DNA of 60,293 nucleotides from Desulfogranum japonicum DSM 18378 (lineage in GTDB: Bacteria > Desulfobacterota > Desulfobulbia > Desulfobulbales > Desulfobulbaceae). Made by a program: the position numbers and the translations under genes. Below the pieces are notes generated by a model that made no database searches, had not been told where the DNA came from, and saw only the letters and a program-made list of their open reading frames with translations. Each line of letters begins with the position of its first letter. Positions within the stretch are counted from its first letter, which is position 1. The DNA lies in NCBI RefSeq assembly GCF_000429945.1, contig NZ_AUCV01000039.1:1-60293 (forward strand), in the 5' to 3' direction. Shown in pieces: positions 27,572 to 36,249 of the stretch.

Positions 27572-28102
27572 ATGCAGTTAAGCCGATCTGAACAGAAACG
27601 CCGTATCAAACAGGTGGAAAAACTCGTCCAGGAGTTGTCAACCCTTTCTCCGCAGGTAATTCGGCAATTACCATGTGACAGTGAAACGCAGGAGTTGTTG
27701 TCCGAGCTTGACGCATTGAAAGGCGGCGCCAAGAAACGACAGTTGAAATATGTTACGAAGCTACTCCGTGATCAACCTCTTGAAGAATTGTATGCCTTCA
27801 TATCTGCACGTCGAGGTGAGCGGTTGCGGAAAAATAAACACATTCATGATGTCGAATACATGCGCGATCAGCTTATAGACGAGTGTCTGGCTAAGAAAAA
27901 ATATGTTGAAGAAGAAGGTGGTGAGTGGAGTGAACAGTGGCCAAGTGAGGTTGTGGAAATGATTGCCAGGGAAATGCCCGGCATAGAAAAACCTTCTCTG
28001 CTGAGATTGGCCTATCTTTTTGCTCAGACAAGAAATCCCAGGCACAGCAGGGAGATGTACAGGTATCTTTTGGCACAGAAAGAACAGGAGCAATACCGTT
28101 AG
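27572..28102 (+). CDS. DarP/YjgA-like ribosome-associated protein (DUF615)
   Basis: This 176-residue, highly charged helical protein matches the DUF615 family. In E. coli its relative YjgA (DarP) binds late 50S ribosomal precursors. Recognisable points are LSRSEQKRRIKQVEKLVQEL at the start, KGGAKKRQLKYVTKLLRDQP near residue 52, and MRDQLIDECLAKK near residue 98. The family normally ends with an RQIFQYLRE-like helix, here REMYRYLLAQKE. The frame opens at 27491, but the ATG at 27572 has an AAGGTGG site and begins the conserved region, so I use it. Confidence 0.75.
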   Translation: MQLSRSEQKRRIKQVEKLVQELSTLSPQVIRQLPCDSETQELLSELDALKGGAKKRQLKYVTKLLRDQPLEELYAFISARRGERLRKNKHIHDVEYMRDQLIDECLAKKKYVEEEGGEWSEQWPSEVVEMIAREMPGIEKPSLLRLAYLFAQTRNPRHSREMYRYLLAQKEQEQYR

Positions 28103-28136
28103 AGCACTGCTCCCCTGCCTGTTTTTTTGCCGACTG

Positions 28137-29054
28137 TTACTGTGATTCAGATTTCCTTTTTTTTCTCGCATAGGTAGCTGCCTCCATGCCGGCAACACAT
28201 CCTTCGCCTACTGCCTTGGCCATCTGATACGGAGGTCCGACAATATCTCCAGCTGCATAGATACCCTCTATGTTGGTTTCTTGTTTTTTGTTTGTCTGGA
28301 TATATTTAAAAGACTCACTGTCCAGCATAACTCCAATCAGGGTGGCCAATTGCAATGCACCTTTGGAGCCAAGCTCGATAAACAGTCCTTCGGACTCTAT
28401 GTGTTTACCGTTGGCAAGCTGGAGGGATTGTACGGCATTCTCTCCTTTAACAGCTACTATTTCACTTGCTATATACTCTACATTGCTGTTGTGAAGTTTG
28501 TTGCGAAGTTCTTCTGATACATCAAGGTTTTGAGCAATAAGGTAGACGTGAGATGCATAATCAAGCAAGGTCAATGCTCCGTCAACGGCCGCACTGCGAT
28601 TTCCAGTGACAGAAACAACAGCACCCCGGTAAAAGTTAGCATCGCAATCCACACAATAACTGACTCCGCGGCCGGATAATTCCTTTTCTCCTGGTACGCC
28701 GAGTTTGGTTTTTGAAACTCCCATACTGAAGATGATGGTTCGTGATTGAATTTGGCGACCATTTTCCAGTAACAGTTCAAAGAGAGTGTCTGTTTGTGAT
28801 ATTTTTAATACATCTTCCGGGGAGTATTCTGCGCCAAAGTGTCTGGCTTGCTCAAGTCCGGTTTCCAAAAGATCCTTACCATTGGAAACACCTTTTATGC
28901 AGGCATAATTTTCGATATGTGCACCATATAATGCAGAATTTTCTATACGGCCTAGCATTATAACCCGGGTTTTTCTTCGAGAAGCATGAATTGCTGCCTG
29001 GATTCCAGCCGGACCAGATCCGATTATAACCACATCGTAAAGTGAATCGCTCAT
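28137..29054 (-). CDS. Thioredoxin-reductase-like flavoprotein with altered NADPH site
   Basis: This 305-residue FAD protein is built like low-molecular-weight thioredoxin reductase. It has an N-terminal GSGPAGIQAAIHASR FAD motif, a redox CVDC at about residue 136, and a C-terminal GIYAAGDIVGPPYQMAKAVGEG flavin motif. In the NADPH domain the usual GGGxSA is replaced by VTGNRSAAVDGA, and the HRRxxxR phosphate-binding loop is absent (YLIAQNLDVSEE). It may therefore use another electron donor, as ferredoxin- or F420-dependent relatives do, but that is inference. No thioredoxin gene lies next to it. Confidence 0.8.
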   Translation of the reverse strand: MSDSLYDVVIIGSGPAGIQAAIHASRRKTRVIMLGRIENSALYGAHIENYACIKGVSNGKDLLETGLEQARHFGAEYSPEDVLKISQTDTLFELLLENGRQIQSRTIIFSMGVSKTKLGVPGEKELSGRGVSYCVDCDANFYRGAVVSVTGNRSAAVDGALTLLDYASHVYLIAQNLDVSEELRNKLHNSNVEYIASEIVAVKGENAVQSLQLANGKHIESEGLFIELGSKGALQLATLIGVMLDSESFKYIQTNKKQETNIEGIYAAGDIVGPPYQMAKAVGEGCVAGMEAATYARKKRKSESQ

Positions 29055-29717
29055 AGCGTACCTCGAGAAAGATTTCGAAAAGGGGTAAAACCCGACACAC
29101 AGCCCCTCAGGTGCCGGATAATTTTTGTCAATATTTGTACACCATACCTAGATCGAGGTCGACAGATTTATTGATTTCATTTATAGTCACATAACATATA
29201 TTGGACAAGCTACCACGGGATGTTGGACAGTTTATTGTGCTGTATGGTTAAGTGCTCTTTACCAAATCATTATTTCGTGAAGAGCTTTTCTATCCCTGCT
29301 ACAAGAGTATTGGGCCAGATTTTCTGGTGTAAAGGGGCTACAGCTCTGCTGCTTCCAAAAGGTCCACTATACAGGCATCTCTACACTTGTTCGGATTACT
29401 CACCTGTCCAAAAGCATATTTTTTTTATTGCGGCGCGCAAATTGCTTGCTCTCTGTGTTGCTCAAATGAGATAGTGCCTGTCCATAACTGAGGCTTTTTG
29501 CTCAAATTCAAGTCCTGCGATACATTGTATTGCAGGCATATAGATGATATCGGAGCCTACGGTTTATCTTTGGAGATGTTTTCAGATTTAACGAAGATAT
29601 GGGTGGGAATAACATTATCGAACAGCTTCCTGGTTATGCGTTATCTCTGCCTTAGGGTGTAGGCTTGTTATTTGTCAGCTTTTTCATTTACTTTATAATT
29701 TCGTAGAAAGGTATATT
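29055..29717. other. Divergent intergenic region before the tol cluster
   Basis: About 660 bases separate the flavoprotein gene from tolQ. One forward ORF at 29220-29474 has an unconvincing composition and no ribosome site, so I do not call it. The region presumably holds the tol promoter. I see no recognisable riboswitch or repeat. Confidence 0.3.
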
Positions 29718-30410
29718 GTGACTCTCTCAATTATTGAAATGATTTTTAATGCAGGAATGATGGTAAAGGCCGTCATGCTTACCCTGTTTTTTTTCTCACT
29801 CATATCCTGGTCCATTGTCATTACCAAATATTTAATGTTTAGAAGATCTTCAAAGGCTTCACGTATTTTTCTTGATGTCTTTTGGAGATGCAAAAATTTA
29901 AACGAGGCATTTTCCGCTGCGCAACAATACACGCAAAGCCCTGAAGCTGCGGTGTTTGTAACAGGATACAATGAATTGAAAAAACTGAATGCCAGTAGAG
30001 CGGGCGGGGAATCACAGCCTCCTCTTGAAATGCAGTTGGCAACCATGGAAAATCTGAAGAGATCTGTTCGTAAAGCCCAATTGTTGGAAAGCGACAGGAT
30101 GTCGAAATCCCTGGGCTTCCTTGCTACCACAGGTAGTTCCACGCCCTTTATAGGATTGTTTGGAACTGTTTGGGGAATCATGACTTCTTTCCAGGACATC
30201 GGGGTCCGTGGATCTGCATCCTTGGCTGTTGTAGCGCCAGGTATATCCGAAGCCCTTGTAGCAACTGCAGCAGGCCTTGCCGTAGCTATCCCAGCTGTCA
30301 TCTTTTTCAATCATTTCTCCAATACAGTAGCCGGGTGGGAATCTGATATTGACAACTTCAGTTCAGATTTTCTTAATCTCATTGAACGGGATATTCTTTC
30401 ACGGGCTTGA
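29718..30410 (+). CDS. tolQ: TolQ, proton-channel subunit of the Tol system
   Basis: This 230-residue inner-membrane MotA/TolQ/ExbB protein has three helices (about residues 10-32, 128-150 and 165-185). The second and third helix region shows TGSSTPFIGLFGTVWGIMTSF and GISEALVATAAGLAVAIPAV, the hallmark of the channel that uses proton force to drive TolA during envelope constriction. The start is a GTG with an AAAGG site. It is the first gene of tolQRAB-cpoB, and its stop is almost in contact with tolR. Confidence 0.93.
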   Translation: MTLSIIEMIFNAGMMVKAVMLTLFFFSLISWSIVITKYLMFRRSSKASRIFLDVFWRCKNLNEAFSAAQQYTQSPEAAVFVTGYNELKKLNASRAGGESQPPLEMQLATMENLKRSVRKAQLLESDRMSKSLGFLATTGSSTPFIGLFGTVWGIMTSFQDIGVRGSASLAVVAPGISEALVATAAGLAVAIPAVIFFNHFSNTVAGWESDIDNFSSDFLNLIERDILSRA

Positions 30411-30415
30411 ATGTT

Positions 30416-30844
30416 ATGGGACCATTAGGAGGACGAAATAAAAAAGGACTGGTTGCGGAAATCAATGTCACACCACTGGTTGATGTTATGCTCGTACTGC
30501 TCATCATCTTCATGGTAACTGCACCTATGATGACTCAGGGGCTGGAGGTCGACCTGCCAAAAACAACTGCCAAGGCTCTTCGCCAGCATGAAGAACCCAT
30601 TGTAATAACCATAAAACAAAGCGGTGAGGTTATGCTTGGTCAAATACAGGTTAGTGCCTCTCTTCTCAGGCAACAATTGGGAACGCTGTCTGAAGAAAAG
30701 AAGAAAGAGCCTGTGTATCTCCGTGCTGATGAAAAGGTGCCCTATGGTGTAGTGGTCGCAACCATGGCAGATATTCGGGCATCGGGTTTTGAAAAAGTGG
30801 GGATGATTACCCTGCCGTCTGATAAGGAAAAACAGGGGCAATAG
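30416..30844 (+). CDS. tolR: TolR, ExbD-type subunit of the Tol system
   Basis: This 142-residue protein has one N-terminal membrane helix and a periplasmic domain. The helix carries the essential Asp of the family in AEINVTPLVDVMLVLLIIFM. The periplasmic part includes GLEVDLPKTTAKAL and VYLRADEKVPYGVVVATMADIR. It partners with TolQ to power TolA. The frame opens at a TTG at 30407; the ATG at 30416 is preferred. Confidence 0.93.
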   Translation: MGPLGGRNKKGLVAEINVTPLVDVMLVLLIIFMVTAPMMTQGLEVDLPKTTAKALRQHEEPIVITIKQSGEVMLGQIQVSASLLRQQLGTLSEEKKKEPVYLRADEKVPYGVVVATMADIRASGFEKVGMITLPSDKEKQGQ

Positions 30845-30848
30845 TATT

Positions 30849-31841
30849 GTGTCGTACAGAAATTTTTCTGAAAAGGATTTTCTCCTTCAACAGGAATACG
30901 AAGACAATAAGTGGAAATTAGCCATAGTCCTGGCACTTGTGTTCCATTTCATGGTGCTGCTCTCATCTTTGTATATGCCTAAATTTTTTGATTCCAAGCC
31001 CCTCATTGAAAATGTGATGACGGTTGATCTCGTCTCTGTGACTGAACTGGAGAGTGATTCTGCGCCTGAACCTTCTTCTCTTCCAAAGCAAGTGGAGCCA
31101 GAGACTGTTAAAGTTACGCCTCCTCCACCTGAATCTGAGGAAATACCGGTTCCGGTACAGGAAGAAATCAGTATTCCCCAGTCAGAACCTGAAGTAGCTG
31201 TAGAAGCAAAACCTGTTTCAGTATCCCCATTAAAACGAAAGGTAAAAAAAGCCAGCGATACACGGTTAGCTGAAGAAAGAGAACGGGAAAAACTGGCAGA
31301 ACAGAATAGAGAAAGGCTGCGAGAGGAGCGCATTCGTCAGCAACAGCAACAGGAACAACTAGAGAAACAGGAACAACGCAGACGCCAGCAGCAGTTACGC
31401 CAGGCTCAACGCAGAGCAGACGAGGCTGCTCAGCGTGCCCGGGAAGAATTGGCAGCTATGATTCGTGAGCAACGTGCCATGCAGAACAGCCCTTCTCCTC
31501 AAAGAAGTGGGCAAAGATCAGGTTCAGCATCCTCACAGGTTACCTCTGCGGTGGTAAAACAGTACTATGCTATACTTTACCAGCAGGTACAATCATACTG
31601 GATTTTACCGGAAATGAAGAAGTGGGATAAAAATCTCGAAGCTATCGTGGTGGTAACCATAGATCGGAGCGGGCGTGTCCTGAATACCTCTTTTGAGAGG
31701 AAATCCAGCGATCCGTTTTTTGACCAGTTTGTTATAAAAACCATAAACAATGCCGCGCCAATGCCGAGTTTTCCTAATCTTATGAAGGAGTCAACCCTGG
31801 AAGTAGGACTTCGTTTCCGCCCTGGTCAATTGGTAATGTAA
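30849..31841 (+). CDS. tolA: TolA-like periplasm-spanning protein
   Basis: This 330-residue protein has one N-terminal membrane helix (about residues 24-42). A Pro/Glu-rich stretch follows, then a long Gln/Arg/Glu coiled coil (about residues 130-210; repeated EERIRQQQQQEQLEKQEQ-type sequence). The globular C-terminal domain has QVQSYWILPEMKKWDKNLEA and DRSGRVLNTSFERKSSDPFF, typical of TonB/TolA C-termini. It carries energy from TolQR to the outer membrane. It starts with GTG four bases after the tolR stop. Confidence 0.88.
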   Translation: MSYRNFSEKDFLLQQEYEDNKWKLAIVLALVFHFMVLLSSLYMPKFFDSKPLIENVMTVDLVSVTELESDSAPEPSSLPKQVEPETVKVTPPPPESEEIPVPVQEEISIPQSEPEVAVEAKPVSVSPLKRKVKKASDTRLAEEREREKLAEQNRERLREERIRQQQQQEQLEKQEQRRRQQQLRQAQRRADEAAQRAREELAAMIREQRAMQNSPSPQRSGQRSGSASSQVTSAVVKQYYAILYQQVQSYWILPEMKKWDKNLEAIVVVTIDRSGRVLNTSFERKSSDPFFDQFVIKTINNAAPMPSFPNLMKESTLEVGLRFRPGQLVM

Positions 31842-31875
31842 CCCTCAGGTTTAACTTTTGTGCAAAAGGAGCATG

Positions 31876-33159
31876 ATGTTTAGTAAATATATTTTAGCTT
31901 TATTCGTCTATGTCGTGTCGGTGAGTTGCTGCTGGGTATCTTCTGCACAGGCCGATAGAGTTTATCTTGATTTTTCTGCACAAGATGTCAGGAAAATTGT
32001 TGTTGCTGTTCCTTCATTTACAACAGAAGGCGTGCAGAATAAAACAGGACGTAATATCGCTGATTTACTTGGCAAAGCGATTGAGTTACACGGATTTGTT
32101 GATATTGTTGAAGCAGCAAAATATGGAGATCTGCAAAATGGTAACTGGCAGGCTCTTGGAGTAGACTATGTGGTTGTCGGACAATATTCACTTGACGGTA
32201 CCAATATCACTGTTGAGGGGCGATTATTGAATGTTGCCGAAAACAGACTGCTCGCTGGGCGTAGATACAAAGGCAATGAAGCTCAGCAAGATGACATGAC
32301 CCTGCGGTTAGCTGATGCACTGATTGAAGAGTTTACCGGTGAACTTGGCGTCAGCAGAACTTCCATTGCTTATATTTCTGATGCAACAGGAAGGAAGGAA
32401 GTATATATAAGTGATATACTTGGTCGTAATCAGCGACAGGTGACACGACATAAACATCTCTGCGTTTCACCTCGCTATACACCTGATGGAAACAGTTTGG
32501 CATACAGTACCTATCACCGTGGAAATCAAGACCTTTACATCACTGACCTGCGACAATCTCAGATTACCCGATCTTTGTCTCGGCATAAAGGTATGAACCT
32601 CGCCCCTGCATTTTCTCCGGATGGCAAGCGAATGATACTTACCCTGAGCAAAGGAGGTAGCCCTGATCTGTATCTTATGACCAGTGAAGGCAAAATTATC
32701 GAACAGTTAACCCGCAACGCGGGGATAAATGTTTCTGCAGATTACTCTCCTGACGGGCGTTTGATAGTCTTTGTATCTGACAGAAGTGGTAAACCGCAAC
32801 TTTATACCATGGACCTTAGCAGCAAAAATGTTAAACGTTTGACCTTTAAACGGTCTGAAAACAGTGAACCTGCGTGGTCCCCAAAAGGCGATCAAATTGC
32901 CTTTACCGGGATGGTTGATGGACATTACCAGATTTTTGTTATGGATACCGAAGGAAAGAATGCCAGACAATTAAGTGATGGATGGGGAGATTTTGAATCG
33001 CCTAATTGGTCACCTGATGGGAAAATGCTCGTTTTTACCCGGAAAAGAAATGGTAAATCAGATATTTGTATTGTCGGCGCCAATGGTAAAAATATGAGGG
33101 TGCTTTTTACATTCAAGGGGAATCAGTCCTACCCTCAATGGTCACCGAGACCACAGTGA
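31876..33159 (+). CDS. tolB: TolB, periplasmic beta-propeller of the Tol system
   Basis: This protein of about 427 residues has a signal peptide ending near SSAQA, an N-terminal TolB domain (about residues 30-150) and a six-bladed propeller of repeated WD40-like/TolB units. Each unit contains a variant of SPDGKRMxLxS...PDLYxM (for example FSPDGKRMILTLSKGGSPDL and YSPDGRLIVFVSDRSGKPQL). It links TolA to Pal at the outer membrane in known systems. The in-frame ATG at 31876 follows AAGGAG. The next gene is cpoB; pal is not here. Confidence 0.93.
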   Translation: MFSKYILALFVYVVSVSCCWVSSAQADRVYLDFSAQDVRKIVVAVPSFTTEGVQNKTGRNIADLLGKAIELHGFVDIVEAAKYGDLQNGNWQALGVDYVVVGQYSLDGTNITVEGRLLNVAENRLLAGRRYKGNEAQQDDMTLRLADALIEEFTGELGVSRTSIAYISDATGRKEVYISDILGRNQRQVTRHKHLCVSPRYTPDGNSLAYSTYHRGNQDLYITDLRQSQITRSLSRHKGMNLAPAFSPDGKRMILTLSKGGSPDLYLMTSEGKIIEQLTRNAGINVSADYSPDGRLIVFVSDRSGKPQLYTMDLSSKNVKRLTFKRSENSEPAWSPKGDQIAFTGMVDGHYQIFVMDTEGKNARQLSDGWGDFESPNWSPDGKMLVFTRKRNGKSDICIVGANGKNMRVLFTFKGNQSYPQWSPRPQ

Positions 33160-33292
33160 CAATAAATTCAATAAATACAAGTACGTTGTCTTTACATGAT
33201 TAGGCTGTATCCATTATGATACAGGACAAGCAACTCTACGTGTACACGGAGAACTGTTTCATCGGTTTTCATCGAAATATATGGGAGCGTAT

Positions 33293-34387
33293 ATGAATAA
33301 AATTCGTCATCTCGCTTTAGCAGGCTGTTCATTGGTTTTGCTCACGCAGTGTGCAACACAAGATGAAGTGCGTGAGTTGAGGTATCAATTACGTGCTGTG
33401 AATCAAAAACTTGAAGACGTTAAAAGTAATACCGTCAATAAGATGCAGCAACGTCAGGCAAGTTCTGTGAACAAGCTCGAACAGATAGAATCAGAGACAT
33501 TGCGGTTGAAATCTCTCATCGAAGAGAGTGCTCACCAGTCAAGCCAAATGCGGGAGCAGGCTAAAGAAGACATTGCCAATCTGCAAACTACTATTTCTGC
33601 CATGACCCAGGAGTCCCAGGCTAAACTTGAAGAGCTGAATCAAAAATTAGCTCTGTTTGAAAATCAATTGGCCGGTGTAAGCAGTAGTTACGAACGTCTC
33701 CAGAGAGCACGGGTGGAGGAGGCTGAGCGCCGGGCACGAGAAGCGGCGGAACGCGCCGCTGCTCAGAGAGCTGAGCAGGCAGCCAGGGAAAAAAAGAGAC
33801 AAGCAGCGGCTATTTCTGCATCGACAGCAGTTCGTCCAGAGGTAAAAAAAAGAAAAATCGGCGATGCATCTGTGGTAGATGGGGCATCCCAGCCAAAATC
33901 GGCTGAGACTGAAACGGTGGTTCCTGATAGAGAAGAGCGTACTCCAGTAGTATCTTCCATACCTCCTGAGAAACCATCAAGTCAGCCATCAAATGAAGTG
34001 ACAACGGTACCGGCAGATTCTCCATCATCAGATTTGGCTAAGGCTATAAGCCTATATAATGCACAAAAATATCAAGAGGCATACCGAAGCCTGGAAGATA
34101 TCGTAGCATCTGATGTTCAAGGGCATAAGCTTGCTGAAACACTGTTTTATATGGGAGAATGTTTATTTTCCCAAGGTGAGTATGATCTAGCAATTTTGGA
34201 CTACCAGAAGGTAATCTCCAATCACTCTAAAGATAGTCTTGCCCCAAAGGCTCTTCTAAAACAGGGAATGTCATTTGAAAAACTGACAGATATTGAGACA
34301 GCCAAAATCATATACAGTAAGCTCCTCAATGATTATTCGAACAGTCAGGAAGCTGCAACAGCAAAACAAAAACTTGATACCCTCTAA
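33293..34387 (+). CDS. cpoB: CpoB/YbgF-like coiled-coil TPR lipoprotein of the Tol system
   Basis: This 364-residue exported protein has a lipobox LLTQC near residue 20, a long coiled coil (about residues 25-165) and an Ala/Arg-rich then Pro/Ser-rich linker. It ends with a C-terminal TPR domain of about three repeats, which includes ALSLYN-like AISLYNAQKYQEAYRSLEDI, FYMGECLFSQGEYDLAILDY and ALLKQGMSFEKL. CpoB couples peptidoglycan synthesis to Tol-driven constriction in E. coli. The ATG at 33293 follows GGGAG. The lipid anchor differs from E. coli CpoB, which is soluble. Confidence 0.85.
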   Translation: MNKIRHLALAGCSLVLLTQCATQDEVRELRYQLRAVNQKLEDVKSNTVNKMQQRQASSVNKLEQIESETLRLKSLIEESAHQSSQMREQAKEDIANLQTTISAMTQESQAKLEELNQKLALFENQLAGVSSSYERLQRARVEEAERRAREAAERAAAQRAEQAAREKKRQAAAISASTAVRPEVKKRKIGDASVVDGASQPKSAETETVVPDREERTPVVSSIPPEKPSSQPSNEVTTVPADSPSSDLAKAISLYNAQKYQEAYRSLEDIVASDVQGHKLAETLFYMGECLFSQGEYDLAILDYQKVISNHSKDSLAPKALLKQGMSFEKLTDIETAKIIYSKLLNDYSNSQEAATAKQKLDTL

Positions 34388-34682
34388 ACGATCACGTTGT
34401 ATTATGAAACGGTGGTGATTGGAGGTTTCTGATCAGAGAGTGAGACTAAACTTCATTTCAGATTTTTTGAGTTGTGATTGTATCCCTGCAATCACTTATC
34501 TCTGCAGATGATTTGGTTGCCATGCACAGCCAAGCTATTATAGTATAGCTTGCCAGTTGACTTGTACATATATGAAACACTGGCAATCGCTAACAATAAA
34601 GAGGTTATGCCGACATTTTCAGACGTTGGTGAACGACTGCAATGACTTTTGCCGACAACGATTTTTTTTTTGAGTTTGTATA

Positions 34683-35435
34683 GTGGTTAAGAAAAAACGG
34701 CTGGATAAGCTTCTGGTGGAGCGGAAAATTACGGCAACCCTTGAAGATGCGAGAGCTTTGATAGAAAAAGGGCAGATAACCGTTAACGGTATTGTTCGCA
34801 ACAAGGTCAACAGTCAGTACCAAGAGCATGTTTCCATAGCCCAGCAGGCTACTCATAAGAAATTTGTCAGTCGTGGCGGGTATAAGCTTGAGGCAGCACT
34901 GCAAGCTTTTTCATTTTCTCCAGAGGGATACATATGCTTGGATATAGGGTGTTCGACCGGAGGATTCAGTGATTGTCTTCTGCAACACGGTGCCAAAAAA
35001 ATTTACTGCGTTGACGTCGGTTATGGAGTGCTTGACTGGAAAATCCGCAGACAGAGTAACGTGGTAGTCTTGGAGCGTACAAATGCCCGTTTCCTCACAA
35101 GCAAAGAGATTCCAGAACTTGTTCAGCTTTGCGTGATTGATGCGTCGTTTATTTCTTTGACAAAGTTACTGGAACCGGTGTTGCCGTTTTTTGGTGATAC
35201 TGTTGCCATCATCGCATTGGTAAAGCCTCAGTTTCAACTCGACCGAAACAAAATAGGAGAGGGTGGAATAGTTTCAGACCCTCGGTTGCACCAGGAAGCA
35301 ATTGACATGGTGAGCAGGTATGCCGAAAGCCTTGGCTTACAAACCGAAGGAGTGATCCCTGCACCGATACAGGGGAAAAAAGGCAACCAGGAATTTTTAA
35401 TACTCCTCAAGGGAGATCGCAGAAGCTCTCAATGA
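34683..35435 (+). CDS. tlyA: TlyA-family rRNA 2'-O-methyltransferase
   Basis: This 250-residue protein has an N-terminal S4 RNA-binding domain (KKRLDKLLVERKITATLEDA) and a FtsJ/RrmJ-like SAM methyltransferase domain. It shows SRGGYKLEAAL, LDIGCSTGGFSDCLLQHGA (SAM motif), KKIYCVDVGYGVLDW, VIDASFISL and IALVKPQFQ. In mycobacteria TlyA methylates 16S and 23S rRNA. The start is a GTG with no clear ribosome site. It lies 30 bases before the SH3 gene on the same strand. Confidence 0.92.
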   Translation: MVKKKRLDKLLVERKITATLEDARALIEKGQITVNGIVRNKVNSQYQEHVSIAQQATHKKFVSRGGYKLEAALQAFSFSPEGYICLDIGCSTGGFSDCLLQHGAKKIYCVDVGYGVLDWKIRRQSNVVVLERTNARFLTSKEIPELVQLCVIDASFISLTKLLEPVLPFFGDTVAIIALVKPQFQLDRNKIGEGGIVSDPRLHQEAIDMVSRYAESLGLQTEGVIPAPIQGKKGNQEFLILLKGDRRSSQ

Positions 35436-35465
35436 AGCACCCAAAAGGTATAAAAGGAGAAGCAT

Positions 35466-35924
35466 ATGGAAGTAAAATCAGTAAAAAAGTGGATAGTAAC
35501 GAGTTTGACAACAGCCGCCTTTCTTGGCGTAGCTGCTTTGAGTTCCTCTGCTGCTGAATATAAAAGTGTGTCCAAGGACGGTATCAATATGCGTTCCGGT
35601 CCTGGTACTAATTATGAAATTATTTATCAACTCCCTGAAGGATATCCCTTAAAGGTTTTATCTGTTAAAGACCAGTGGTACAAGGTGGAAGATTATGAGG
35701 GCGATAAAGGCTGGATTTACGGAACGTTACTAAGTGATACTCCGTATGTTATAGTCAAAGTCAATGAAGGAAATGTCCGCACTGGCCCAAGTACCAATGA
35801 CAGTAAGGTTGGCAGTGTAGCAAGAGATGTTATTTTAAAAGAGGTTGATAAAAAAGGTGATTGGTTGAAAGTCAGTCACCCGCAAATTGAAGGCTGGGTA
35901 CATAGGAGCCTGATCTGGCCGTAG
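35466..35924 (+). CDS. Exported protein with two bacterial SH3 domains
   Basis: This 152-residue protein has a signal peptide (about residues 1-30, ending SSSAAEY) and two SH3b repeats. Repeat one contains GINMRSGPGTNYEIIYQLPEG and repeat two NVRTGPSTNDSKVGSVAR, each followed by W-Y/L-K-V and GW-I/V. Such modules bind cell-wall peptides or regulate wall enzymes. A very good AAAAGGAG site precedes the ATG. The MITE copy 2 lies just beyond its end. Confidence 0.85.
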   Translation: MEVKSVKKWIVTSLTTAAFLGVAALSSSAAEYKSVSKDGINMRSGPGTNYEIIYQLPEGYPLKVLSVKDQWYKVEDYEGDKGWIYGTLLSDTPYVIVKVNEGNVRTGPSTNDSKVGSVARDVILKEVDKKGDWLKVSHPQIEGWVHRSLIWP

Positions 35925-35991
35925 TCCGGAATCCTTATGAGTATAATTACGCAGTAGATGCGCGGTGCCTGACATTCACCAGGTGTGAGTT

Positions 35992-36136
35992 AGGAGTCTG
36001 TCGGAGAAAGCTCTTTATCCCCCATATTTGTGTTATTTTCAGAAAATCAATGTTTGCAATATCTACTATATGGCTGTACTTGATTTCCTGAAAATGCCTT
36101 AATCTGAGAAAAAAAGCAATTCTCCGACAGACTCCT
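35992..36136. mobile_element. MITE-like element, copy 2
   Basis: This 145-base element has the same terminal inverted repeats as copy 1 (AGGAGTCTGTCGGAGAA at 35992-36008; TTCTCCGACAGACTCCT at 36120-36136) and nearly the same interior, differing by a few substitutions and small indels. The internal string ATGGCTGT and the CAGAAAATCAATG / CTTGATTTCCTGAAAAT blocks are shared. It lies between the SH3 gene and the end of the convergent helicase gene. Two near-identical copies 32 kb apart indicate recent mobility. Confidence 0.8.
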
Positions 36137-36249
36137 GGCAAAATCTATTCTTGCCTGAAAAACGCTGTGTTTTTCCGGTATATTCCATAGAACTCTTATT
36201 CCAGTCATTCAACATGTACTCAAACAACGTCAAGGGAAATGTGGCCGGA

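Noticed and set aside
29220-29474. Forward ORF of 84 codons before tolQ
   Set aside because: There is no ribosome site and the amino-acid pattern is unlike real proteins of this genome, so it is probably chance.
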